Of a DNA stretch of 64,000 bases, positions 18,645-26,734 are shown one piece after another. This DNA comes from Ohtaekwangia sp036786105 (GTDB lineage Bacteria > Bacteroidota > Bacteroidia > Cytophagales > Cyclobacteriaceae): assembly GCF_036786105.1 (NCBI RefSeq), contig NZ_DAIQRQ010000022.1, positions 8,647-72,646 of the forward strand. The letters are read 5' to 3'. Every line of letters starts with the position of its first letter. Position 1 is the stretch's first letter. A program made the translations under genes and the position numbers. Under the pieces are notes generated by a model that was given only the letters and a program-made list of their open reading frames with translations, was not told the DNA's origin and did not search any database.

Positions 18645-19316
18645 ATGAGTTCTATCAGAGCAATTGTAGTGGATGATCACGGGCTGGTACGGCAGGGAAT
18701 TGTTTCGCTGCTGCGTGAGTCTGGCGAAGTGGAAATTTTAAAGAGTGTAGACAGCGGCGAAGAGGCTGTTAACATGGCTACAGAATACTCGCCCGATATA
18801 GTGCTGATGGATATTGTGATGAAAGGTATGACAGGCATTGAAGCCACACGTTGGATCAAAGAACAGAACCCGCAGATAAAAGTGATTCTGTTGTCGAGTG
18901 AAGTAAACAAAGATTTTATCCGGGCAGGTTTGCGCAGCGGCATGGATGGTTACCTCAATAAAGACAGTACGTCTGATCTTCTGCTCAAGGCTATACATAG
19001 TGTAATGAAAGGAGAAAAATTCTTTGGCCCTGATGTTACATCGCTTGTCTTCGATGATTTTTCATCGGGCACAAAACCGAAAGACAACGATGTCGATAAA
19101 GGTGAACGGCCCAAGAGCAGTATACTTTCCAAACGCGAAGAAGAAGTGCTGGCCCTGATCGCCGAAGGCAAAAGTCTGCGGCAAATAGGTGAAGAGCTGT
19201 TCATCAGCGTAAAGACTGTTGAAACGCATAAACTTCATATTCAGGATAAACTCGGACTCTCCAGTACAGCGCAATTGGTGCGGTATGCGCTGGAACGTAA
19301 AAATCCTGCACGATAA
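18645..19316 (+). CDS. NarL/FixJ-type response regulator with LuxR DNA-binding domain
   Basis: 223 residues. The N-terminal receiver has the VVDDHG acidic pocket, Asp56 in VLMDIVMKG, and Lys in GYLNKDST. A linker (about 135-155) precedes the LuxR-type HTH (about 157-215: LSKREEEVLALIAEGKSLRQIGEELFIS, then KTVETHKLHIQDKLGLSSTAQLVRYAL). It starts 13 bases after the preceding regulator and is probably the transcriptional output of the kinase operon 15061-19316. The DNA target is unknown. Confidence 0.93.
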   Translation: MSSIRAIVVDDHGLVRQGIVSLLRESGEVEILKSVDSGEEAVNMATEYSPDIVLMDIVMKGMTGIEATRWIKEQNPQIKVILLSSEVNKDFIRAGLRSGMDGYLNKDSTSDLLLKAIHSVMKGEKFFGPDVTSLVFDDFSSGTKPKDNDVDKGERPKSSILSKREEEVLALIAEGKSLRQIGEELFISVKTVETHKLHIQDKLGLSSTAQLVRYALERKNPAR

Positions 19317-19346
19317 GCCATTCCCTTACATGTATCAGGATTTTAC

Positions 19347-19362
19347 TGATTTTTAAAAATCA
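19347..19362. promoter_or_regulatory. 16-bp palindrome upstream of the GAF gene
   Basis: TGATTTTTAAAAATCA is a perfect palindrome 76 bases before the ATG at 19423. It contains two TGAT/ATCA half-sites, but with 8 rather than 4 bases between them, so it fits FNR-type sites less well than 20836-20848. An ATCAGGATTTTACTGAT inverted repeat overlaps it (19334-19350). Confidence 0.3.
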
Positions 19363-19422
19363 TTTTCTCCCTGTCTGTTAGCAGGAAGTGCTGACCGAAA
19401 TTTGTCGTTTAAAGCACCTGGC

Positions 19423-19917
19423 ATGACGGCAGAACTGAACGCGGCTCCCGATACAAAACTGATAGAACTGTTATCGTATATAGAGAAAGACAGTGTGCAT
19501 GAGCCTTTCTTCCGGGAGATTGTGCACCTGGCCATTAACATGAGCCGCACAGGTTCGGTGATCATCGGTTTTTTTGGAACTCCCGGTTTTTCTATCGTGG
19601 CTTCTGCCGGAAATGTAATCTCCTATGAGCGCGGACAGTTATTGGAAACATTAGTGCGCAGCGAAAATTATATAGAGATTGAAGATACGCTCCGGCATTC
19701 GCATTACAAGTTCAACGCACAGATACTTGAAGTTCCGGTGATACGTTTTCTGGCGGGCATGCCCATCATCGATAGCGAAGGTTCTGTCATTGGTGCCATT
19801 GGTCTGGCCGATACAAAGCCGCGCAAATTTTCAGGTGAGCAAATTCAATCGCTGGGTATATTAAGCAGACTTGTTACCATTCACCTGGGGCTCAAAGAAA
19901 AACTCTACAAGCTGTAG
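19423..19917 (+). CDS. stand-alone GAF domain protein
   Basis: About 164 residues. The ATG at 19423 is preferred over an upstream in-frame TTG (19402). A helical lead (LIELLSYIEKDSVHEPFFREIVHLAINMSRTGSV is the region, about 12-45) is followed by a GAF fold: VIIGFFGTPGFSIVASAG, then FLAGMPIIDSEGSVIGAIGLADTKPRKFSGEQIQSLGILSRLV. The last part is the usual GAF strand-loop-helix ending, as seen in GAF domains attached to kinases in this window. No catalytic or output domain is present. It could sense a small ligand or redox state and act on the kinases next to it; the ligand is unknown. Confidence 0.75.
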   Translation: MTAELNAAPDTKLIELLSYIEKDSVHEPFFREIVHLAINMSRTGSVIIGFFGTPGFSIVASAGNVISYERGQLLETLVRSENYIEIEDTLRHSHYKFNAQILEVPVIRFLAGMPIIDSEGSVIGAIGLADTKPRKFSGEQIQSLGILSRLVTIHLGLKEKLYKL

Positions 19918-19948
19918 GGAATTTACCGATAGCCCTGATAGATGTTCC

Positions 19949-19961
19949 TGATTTTTTTCAA
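19949..19961 (+). promoter_or_regulatory. degenerate FNR-type site before the short histidine kinase
   Basis: CCTGATTTTTTTCAAATCCG (19947-19966) differs by one base from CCTGATTTTTATCAAATCCG at 20834-20853. The TGAT starts exactly 92 bases before the ATG at 20041, the same distance as the related site before the Hpt gene. The second half-site is degenerate (TTCAA for ATCAA). Confidence 0.4.
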
Positions 19962-20040
19962 ATCCGTATTGCCCCGATGTATATCAATGCTGCAAAGCTG
20001 AATTTTGATCCACTATTTCTGTTGGCGGTTAAAAAAAGAA

Positions 20041-20778
20041 ATGTCTATGACTATGAGCAAGAAATCAGGCGAGCTGCTCGGAGAAGAGCTAAACAAAGCC
20101 AAAGGAGTTATTGATAAATTCCTATACGGTTGCTCGCATTCTATGCGCGGCCCGTTAAAGTCGATTGCAGGCCTGGTAAATCTGTTGCAACACCAGGAAG
20201 CTGATGCTATACGCAATCCCCAGCAACATCTGGAGCTGATTCAGAAAACGGTAGATAAAATGGAAGCGCTTCTCAATGATCTGGAGCAATTTCTGGCAAA
20301 CTCGCGGAAAGAACTGATCATCGAACCTGTTATTTTGAATGCAGTGATTAACGAAGTGTTGACACGCTATGCGCATGAAGCAGAAGAGAAAGGTATACGT
20401 TTTTCAAAAAACATTACACAACCGATAGCACTTTATACCGATGTAGAACGCCTCAATCTGGTGTTGCTGCAGTTAGTGGTTAACGCACTTGTTTTTAGTG
20501 ATGCCGCCAAAGTAGATAAATATATAGATGTTACCGTGCGGGTGAATGAAACCGGGTGCCACATCAAAGTGCTTGATAATGGCATCGGTATTCCGAAGGA
20601 AGTGCAACAGAATATATTCCAGTTGTTCTATCGCGGTTCACAACAATCGAAGGGCGCGGGGTTAGGACTTTATATTGTAAGTGAAGTATTGCGCAAGATG
20701 GGAGGAAGTATTACCGTAAATTCGGAAGAAGGCTATGGAACAAGCTTCTTCGTGTGGCTCCCCAACCTGCGGGCATAG
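20041..20778 (+). CDS. short soluble histidine kinase
   Basis: About 245 residues containing only HisKA and HATPase domains, without sensor or membrane segment. The phosphoacceptor is His33 in CSHSMRGPLKSI, with the Arg-Gly-Pro variant of the H-box that recurs in other kinases here. The ATPase domain has a weakened N box (LQLVVNALVFSD, keeping the Asn), then DNGIGIP, a FYRGS lid and GAGLGLYIVSEV. As it lacks its own sensor it may take signals from the preceding GAF protein (124 bases upstream) or work as a second kinase in the relay. The ATG at 20041 is preferred to an upstream in-frame alternative start because the latter adds unrelated residues and would fall on the promoter side. Confidence 0.85.
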   Translation: MSMTMSKKSGELLGEELNKAKGVIDKFLYGCSHSMRGPLKSIAGLVNLLQHQEADAIRNPQQHLELIQKTVDKMEALLNDLEQFLANSRKELIIEPVILNAVINEVLTRYAHEAEEKGIRFSKNITQPIALYTDVERLNLVLLQLVVNALVFSDAAKVDKYIDVTVRVNETGCHIKVLDNGIGIPKEVQQNIFQLFYRGSQQSKGAGLGLYIVSEVLRKMGGSITVNSEEGYGTSFFVWLPNLRA

Positions 20779-20835
20779 CATAAGGCTTTCGCGGACGAAA
20801 ACATCAGGAAAACACTGATCGGGAAACGTGGCTCC

Positions 20836-20848
20836 TGATTTTTATCAA
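20836..20848 (+). promoter_or_regulatory. FNR-type site before the Hpt gene
   Basis: TGAT-TTTT-ATCAA is a near-consensus FNR-family site (TTGAT-N4-ATCAA), starting 92 bases before the ATG at 20928. The flanks CCTGAT...CAAATCCG are shared with the site at 19947-19966. Confidence 0.45.
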
Positions 20849-20927
20849 ATCCGTTGAAGCCTGATTTTCCACAGCTTATCATCGTACATCTTTGCTATAC
20901 AAACAAACAATCCAAACAACAAACACT

Positions 20928-21347
20928 ATGAACAAGAACAATTCAACCGGTCATTTCAGTGCAAGCCAGGTGAAGAAAGTAGAAACTGCTGTACAGGATT
21001 ATCTGCTGCTTGATACTGTAAAGTTCAACAGACTCACTGCCGGCTCAGACCAGATCAAAATAGAATTACTCAAGGCGTTTGTGGAATTTACACCTCCGTT
21101 GTTAGAAGAATTACGAAATGTAGTGATGACCCATGATGCATTTCGCACCGAACGCTTATTGCATAAACTCAAGTCATCTACATCACTGTTGTGCGTAGAT
21201 ACATTGTATCATGAAATTGTAGCGCTGGAAGATAAAAGTGCAGCCCATATCAATACTACTGATTTTACAGACGGAATCAGTATACTCATTGCATCGCATG
21301 AAACCCTGATGGATGAGGCTAAAACTATGCTGAGCGGTATTAGGTAA
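20928..21347 (+). CDS. stand-alone Hpt (histidine phosphotransfer) protein
   Basis: About 139 residues from the ATG at 20928; an upstream in-frame TTG is less likely. The protein is helical. The phosphotransfer motif is LLHKLKSSTSLL, with His79 and the Lys-Ser spacing of Hpt domains (usual form AHxLKGSS). The preceding helix ELLKAFVEFTPPLLEELRNVVMTHDAFRTERL matches the Hpt helix that carries the F-x-x-x-x-P-x-x-L pattern. It lies between a soluble kinase and a hybrid kinase that ends in a receiver, so it can link the hybrid receiver to a separate response regulator such as 18263 or 18645. That routing is inferred from gene order only. Confidence 0.8.
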   Translation: MNKNNSTGHFSASQVKKVETAVQDYLLLDTVKFNRLTAGSDQIKIELLKAFVEFTPPLLEELRNVVMTHDAFRTERLLHKLKSSTSLLCVDTLYHEIVALEDKSAAHINTTDFTDGISILIASHETLMDEAKTMLSGIR

Positions 21348-21368
21348 ATATATCCCTGCGAAAAAATC

Positions 21369-24317
21369 ATGTGCATCATGAAGTCCTCTCATTCAAATGC
21401 TTGTGAGATAAGTCGGTTGGATACACTCCGCAAATTCCGGGTCCTTGATACTAAAGATGAACAAGGACTGAGCGATATTGTAACGTTAGCAGCAAGTATA
21501 TGCGGAACACCGATGTGCGTCATCAGCCTTATGGACGATCGCCGGCAATGGTTTAAAACGCGTGTGGGGTTGCAAATACAGGAAACGCCACGCGAGCATG
21601 CATTCTGTGCGCATGCTATATTACAGGACGACATCATGATTGTGACGGATGCGCGCAGAGATGTACGCTTTGCTGATAGCCCACTCGTTACTGGCGAAAT
21701 GAGTGTACGCTTCTATGCAGGCGTACCGTTAACGACCGCTGAAGGACATAAGATAGGAACGTTGTGTGTGATGGATAGCGTACCGCGGGAGCTGAATGAT
21801 TTTCAGCTCAACGGATTGCGCACGTTGGCCAACAATGTAACCCGACAGATTGAATTGAAGTATGTAATCTCCGAGATGAATGTTAAAACGAAGTATCTTG
21901 AAGAATCCAACTTTCAATTGAGTGTGTTGAATCAGGAGCTGCTGGCAAGTGAAGAAGAGATCCGCAGTAATCTTGAGCACATCAGGATGCTGCAGGATCA
22001 TCTTGAGATACGCGAACGTCAGTATCGCGAACTTGTAGAAGAAGCTCCGGACCTTATTTATGAATTAGAAGCCAGTGGAAATTTTGCTTTTGCAAATCCG
22101 GTAATGGAACGCGTATCTGGCTATAGCAAGGAAGAGTTGCAGCAAATGAAGTACTGGGAGCTGGTGCATCTCAGCCATCAGCAGAGTGTAATCAATTTTT
22201 ATAAAACACAGCGAAAGAACTTACAGAGCAGCAGCTACAACCAGTTCCTGATGGTAACCAAATCGGGAGAAGAAAAATGGATTGGTCAAAGTGTACGCAT
22301 GCTCTTTGATGAACATGGACATGTATATAAAGTTAGCGTCATTGCCCGTGATATAACGGAGCTTAAGCATATTGATATTAAGCGTGCAGAAAGTGAAAGG
22401 AGATTCAGATTGCTGGCGGGAAATGCTCCGGTGGGCATATTCCAGACGGATGCTGCCGGCCTCTGTACGTACGTAAACAAAAGATGGTGCGAGATAGGTG
22501 GTATTTCCGAGAGTGAAGCGAGAGGTGAAGGATGGATGAAGGTAATTCACCCCGAAGATCGCCACAAGGTTTTGGCCGAATGGGCCGATGCACTGGCCGG
22601 TGCCAGAAATTTTGTGACGGAATTCCGTGTTATAAATCCCACAACCGGTGTTCGCTGGGTGAACAGTGAAGGCATACAAATGCTGGATGAGCATGGTTCG
22701 TTGCAGGGATATATAGGTACTACCCGCGATATAACCGAGTTGAAAGAAGTGCATAACAAGCTTCGTGAACGCGAGGAACTATACCGGCTGTTATCAAGTA
22801 ACTCGAAAGACCTGATCACACTATATCTCATTGACGAAACGGCAACACGCACCTATATTTCCCCCTCCGTAAAAGAGATACTGGGATATACACCCGAAGA
22901 GATGATAGGCCATTCGCCGTATGATAATATACATCCGGACGATGAGGCGTATGTAAAAGAAGTGATGCAGTCTGTTGTGTTCAGTGGAAAGTCGGCAATG
23001 GTAGAGTACCGCGCCACACGCAAAGACGGATCGTATGTATGGCTGGAGTCGAACGCACATCCTTTCTTTAATGGCAAAGGTGATATGATCGGTTTCCAGA
23101 CATCTGCCCGCGATATATCGAAGCGCAAAGAGTTTGAAGCGTCTCTGCAGATCGCCAAAGAGAAGGCAGAAGAAGCTACCAAAGCAAAAAGCCTTTTCCT
23201 GTCGATGATGAGCCATGAGATACGAACACCGATGAACGCGATTATAGGACTTACCAATTTGTTGTTGCAGAATGCTCCGCGCGAAGATCAGCAGGAACGA
23301 TTGGATCTGCTGAAGTTCTCGGGACAGAACCTGCTCATCATCATTAACGATATACTGGACTTCAGCAAAATTGAAGCAGGTAAGATTGTATTGGAGTCCA
23401 TAAATTTTAATCTCCGCGATATGTTGTCGGATACATGGCAGATGCTGGAGATGCGGGCGCAGGAAAAACAGATCGGGCTTCGCTTCAACTACGATGTGTC
23501 TTTGCCTGAATTTGTGAAAGGCGATACAGTGCGATTGTCGCAGATTGTTACCAACCTGTTGGGCAATGCTATCAAATTTACCGAGAAGGGATATGTAGAG
23601 TTTTCCGTTAGCAAGGTAGGCGAGGAGCAAGGCAGAGTTAAAATGCGCTTTCAGATAAAAGATACCGGTATAGGTATAGCACCGGATAAGCTGAAGACTA
23701 TATTTGAGCAATTTTCGCAGGCTGATAATGATATCACAAGACGCTTTGGTGGAACCGGGCTCGGCCTGAACATTACAAAAGGTCTGCTGGCTTTAATGAA
23801 CAGCAAAATAGAATTGGAGAGTGAGCCGGGCAAAGGATCAACCTTCTCGTTCGAACTGCTCTTCGAAGAAGGTGAGAACACCGTAGCGGCAGAAAATGCA
23901 ACAGACACAAAGCAATTGCTGCCTGACAAACAGGTGAAAGTGTTGCTGGTGGAAGATAACAAGATCAATCAGCTTGTAGCTTCAAACTTCCTGCAGCAAT
24001 GGGGTGCACAGGTAGAGATCGCCAACGATGGCCTCGAAGCACTGGAAATGATCAGGAGCAAGTCGTACAATTTGATATTTATGGATCTGCAGATGCCAGG
24101 CATGGATGGATATGAAGCATCTGACAAAATCCGCTCTATGGAAGAAGTATATTTCAGAGATATACCCATTATAGCGTTAACGGCATCTGCCATGAATGGC
24201 ATGCGCGATAAAGTGGTGGAAATGGGGATGAATGATTTTATCAGCAAGCCGTTCAACCCGGATGAGTTGCGGGCCAAACTGATCAAGTACACTACAGCAA
24301 AAACGGAAAAAGTATAG
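21369..24317 (+). CDS. hybrid sensor histidine kinase: GAF, three PAS, HisKA, HATPase, REC
   Basis: A soluble hybrid kinase of 982 residues (979 if the ATG at 21378 is used). The N-terminal GAF (about 10-165) is the common type with RQWFKTRVGL, FCAHAI, DARRDVRF, VRFYAGVPL and IGTLCVMDS. A coiled coil leads to three PAS/PAC units (about 225-350, 345-470, 470-600), each ending in a DITE- or DISK-like PAC motif. HisKA has MMSHEIRTPMNAI (His616). The ATPase domain has NLLGNAIKFT, DTGIGI and GGTGLGL. The C-terminal receiver (about 855-975) has LVEDNKIN, Asp906 in IFMDLQMPGMDG and Lys in FISKPF. The stand-alone Hpt immediately upstream (21 bases) is a natural phosphate acceptor for the receiver. 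Confidence 0.93.
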   Translation: MCIMKSSHSNACEISRLDTLRKFRVLDTKDEQGLSDIVTLAASICGTPMCVISLMDDRRQWFKTRVGLQIQETPREHAFCAHAILQDDIMIVTDARRDVRFADSPLVTGEMSVRFYAGVPLTTAEGHKIGTLCVMDSVPRELNDFQLNGLRTLANNVTRQIELKYVISEMNVKTKYLEESNFQLSVLNQELLASEEEIRSNLEHIRMLQDHLEIRERQYRELVEEAPDLIYELEASGNFAFANPVMERVSGYSKEELQQMKYWELVHLSHQQSVINFYKTQRKNLQSSSYNQFLMVTKSGEEKWIGQSVRMLFDEHGHVYKVSVIARDITELKHIDIKRAESERRFRLLAGNAPVGIFQTDAAGLCTYVNKRWCEIGGISESEARGEGWMKVIHPEDRHKVLAEWADALAGARNFVTEFRVINPTTGVRWVNSEGIQMLDEHGSLQGYIGTTRDITELKEVHNKLREREELYRLLSSNSKDLITLYLIDETATRTYISPSVKEILGYTPEEMIGHSPYDNIHPDDEAYVKEVMQSVVFSGKSAMVEYRATRKDGSYVWLESNAHPFFNGKGDMIGFQTSARDISKRKEFEASLQIAKEKAEEATKAKSLFLSMMSHEIRTPMNAIIGLTNLLLQNAPREDQQERLDLLKFSGQNLLIIINDILDFSKIEAGKIVLESINFNLRDMLSDTWQMLEMRAQEKQIGLRFNYDVSLPEFVKGDTVRLSQIVTNLLGNAIKFTEKGYVEFSVSKVGEEQGRVKMRFQIKDTGIGIAPDKLKTIFEQFSQADNDITRRFGGTGLGLNITKGLLALMNSKIELESEPGKGSTFSFELLFEEGENTVAAENATDTKQLLPDKQVKVLLVEDNKINQLVASNFLQQWGAQVEIANDGLEALEMIRSKSYNLIFMDLQMPGMDGYEASDKIRSMEEVYFRDIPIIALTASAMNGMRDKVVEMGMNDFISKPFNPDELRAKLIKYTTAKTEKV

Positions 24318-24361
24318 AAAGGCTTTTGTATATAGTATTGGGTTGTTTGTTTTATGGTTTG

Positions 24362-26269
24362 TTAGTTAAGTGAGGAGGAGGCTACAACGGAGCTGGAGGA
24401 TAGAGGGACCGAAAGTATAACCGTTGTGCCTTTCCCCGCTTCACTTCGCAGGGAAACCTGGCCTTGCATGCGTTCTGCAATATGTTTTACGATATACAAT
24501 CCTAATCCCGGCCCGCGGGCTTTTTTGTGAGCACGGTAAAACATATCAAATACCCGCGATTGAAATTCGGGCGCAATACCATCGCCGTTGTCGGTTACTT
24601 CAATTCGAATAGTGCCATTCTTTTGGGTTACCGTGGTATATATATTACACGTGCGGGTCTCGCTGCAGTAGGTAGCTGAATTTTTGAATAACGATATAAA
24701 GACTGGCCGAAGCACAAAAGGATCGCTATAAAATTCAATGTGATCATCTATATACGTGGAGAAATGGGCTTGGCTCACGCCCGGGTATTCCTTCAGATCG
24801 TTGATGGCTTCTTGTATTACATCGCCAAAGTCGATCCGCTCATGGATCATCGGTTTGTAATAGAGTGTGGAGATACGTGTGAGCTCTTCCAGCATGGTAA
24901 TCATATCTACGTTGCAATCATCCAGCATCTTTAGAAATTCTTTCTCTTCCGGGTCCTGCGACATCATGTGCAGCACATTGATTAACCCGCGACTGGATGA
25001 TACTGGTCCGCGCAATACATGCGAGGTGTGATATAAAAAAGCATTCAGTTCTGTTACTTTCGATTCCAGATTAAACTGCACAGTTTTAAGTGCAGTAATG
25101 TCCGTGATCATACCAAAGGCACCGGTATAGCGACCATCTTTACTATAGAGCGGGTTTCCGGAAATAGATGTCCACACCTTCTTTCCGCTTTTTGAATTGA
25201 GCTTGATTCCAAGCTGAATCTTTTTTCCTTTACCCAATGTATTAAAATGTTCAGCCGAAGTAGCACGATCATCTTCATCCATGAAATGGAAGAAAGATTT
25301 CGTCATCATCTCTTCTTCGGTATACTCAAGCATTTCGGCCAGCCTTTTGTTCACAAAGATGGTTTGGTTTTCGGCATTCAGCACCCATATACCTTCCTGT
25401 GCTGTTTCAATAATCTCACGATAACGCTCTTCACTTTGTTTCAGCATTTGCAAGGCAAGATCCTTTTCATCTTCAACTTTTTTCTTGCGAAGCATGTTGG
25501 TGAGACTGATAGGAAAGCGCTTGAGGTTTGATTTCAGCAGGTAGTCATCTATACCTTCGCTTAGACAACCTGCCGCAAATTCTTCGGTCAATCCTCCCGA
25601 GATGAGTATAAAAGGCACGCGTGGATTTTTCTTGCGCAGCAAACGAATGGCTTGTATCGCATTGAAGTTAGGAGGTATATTAAAATCGGCTATTACTACA
25701 TCCGGATCGAACGTATCCAGTGCCTGTATATATTCTTCCCGGGTGCCGGCAATACGTGATATGAGCTGAATGTTGAAGGAGGCAATTTGGTATAGCAGCA
25801 GCTCGGCATCATCAGGATTATCTTCGAGTATCAGAATACGATAGGTTTTCAGGTATAGCTGTACCTGCAGCAATGCCTCTTCAAATTTTTCGGTGTCGAG
25901 CTGCTTGTGAATATAGGCAGTTACCCCCAGCTTGTATCGTTCAAATGCTTCGCTGTCGCTTTCCTGAGAGGTGAACACCATTACCGGTATATTCTTTGTG
26001 CGCTTGTTGTTGCGCAGCTCGCGCAAAACATCCAGGCCGCTTACTGTAGGAAGATGCACATCTAATAAAATAACTTTTGGCATCTTCACAGATGCTTTCT
26101 CATAGGGGCCACGTGCAAACACAAGGTCCAGCAGTTCATGGCCGTCTTTCAACCGTACGGTTGTGTTTAGAATATTGTTTTTTACCAGTGTGTCGGTAAT
26201 TAGCTTGGAGTCCTGGTCGCTATATTCTACCAGAACAATGTCAGCATCGGGAGCGGTGGTTGTATTCAT
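24362..26269 (-). CDS. histidine kinase with two N-terminal receivers and a PAS domain
   Basis: 635 residues, last gene of the minus-strand operon. Receiver 1 (about 10-140) has Asp70 in VILLDVHLP. Its acidic pocket reads LVEYSD, with Tyr16 where the second acidic residue normally stands. Receiver 2 (about 143-262) is canonical: LILEDNPDD, Asp195 in VVIADFNIP and Lys in YLLKSN. A PAS/PAC domain (about 280-395) ends in MITDITALK. HisKA has YHTSHVLRGPVSS (His417). The HATPase keeps DNGDGI and GPGLGLYIV, but the N box is divergent (ISLFKNSATYC). Receiver-first kinases are usually phosphorylated by another kinase and then act downstream; the operon's first gene is such a kinase. The gap to the preceding regulator gene is 2 bases. 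Confidence 0.88.
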   Translation of the reverse strand: MNTTTAPDADIVLVEYSDQDSKLITDTLVKNNILNTTVRLKDGHELLDLVFARGPYEKASVKMPKVILLDVHLPTVSGLDVLRELRNNKRTKNIPVMVFTSQESDSEAFERYKLGVTAYIHKQLDTEKFEEALLQVQLYLKTYRILILEDNPDDAELLLYQIASFNIQLISRIAGTREEYIQALDTFDPDVVIADFNIPPNFNAIQAIRLLRKKNPRVPFILISGGLTEEFAAGCLSEGIDDYLLKSNLKRFPISLTNMLRKKKVEDEKDLALQMLKQSEERYREIIETAQEGIWVLNAENQTIFVNKRLAEMLEYTEEEMMTKSFFHFMDEDDRATSAEHFNTLGKGKKIQLGIKLNSKSGKKVWTSISGNPLYSKDGRYTGAFGMITDITALKTVQFNLESKVTELNAFLYHTSHVLRGPVSSSRGLINVLHMMSQDPEEKEFLKMLDDCNVDMITMLEELTRISTLYYKPMIHERIDFGDVIQEAINDLKEYPGVSQAHFSTYIDDHIEFYSDPFVLRPVFISLFKNSATYCSETRTCNIYTTVTQKNGTIRIEVTDNGDGIAPEFQSRVFDMFYRAHKKARGPGLGLYIVKHIAERMQGQVSLRSEAGKGTTVILSVPLSSSSVVASSSLN

Positions 26270-26271
26270 CG

Positions 26272-26724
26272 TTAGAGTTGCCCAACCGGCTTTTCATTAA
26301 TGCTATTCCAGTATGTAGTTAATGTTTTTACTACCTGCACATAAAATTCAAACTCAACGGGTTTTACAACGTAACTGTTCACACCCAGGTTATACGCTGT
26401 ACAAATATCTTTCTTTTCGCGCGAAGAGGTCAGAATTACCACGGGCAATGATCGCGTGCGCTCGTCATTTCGAATGCGTTGCAGAATTTCAAGGCCGTCA
26501 ATCTTCGGAAGTTTCAGATCCAACAGCACAAGTTTCAAATCGTTTTGAATGCGCTTGTTCTCATAGTTCTTTTTGGCAAACACAAAATCCAGTGCATCTA
26601 CACCATCGTTCAGGTGAAGAAAATTTATATGCTTGTCGCTTTGCTTCAATGCATAGATCGTGAGCTCGGCATCATCCGGATTATCTTCCACCAAAAGAAT
26701 TTCAACTCGGTCCGCGTGTTCCAT
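26272..26724 (-). CDS. Rcp1-like single-domain response regulator
   Basis: 150 residues, one receiver with no output domain. The features of the Rcp1/phytochrome-partner subfamily are present: ILLVEDNPDDAEL, the LHLNDGVDALDFVF insert, Asp69 in LVLLDLKLPKIDGLE, VVILTSS and NSYVVKPVEF. It sits between two kinases in one operon (10 bases after the first, 2 before the second), so it can shuttle phosphate between them. The first kinase has the PAS-plus-DHp architecture with which Rcp1-like regulators often occur. Confidence 0.93.
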   Translation of the reverse strand: MEHADRVEILLVEDNPDDAELTIYALKQSDKHINFLHLNDGVDALDFVFAKKNYENKRIQNDLKLVLLDLKLPKIDGLEILQRIRNDERTRSLPVVILTSSREKKDICTAYNLGVNSYVVKPVEFEFYVQVVKTLTTYWNSINEKPVGQL

Positions 26725-26734
26725 TAAAATGGGG

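Noticed and set aside
22821..23711. 296-codon antisense frame inside the hybrid kinase
   Set aside because: Opposite well-conserved PAS, HisKA and HATPase sequence; no family similarity.
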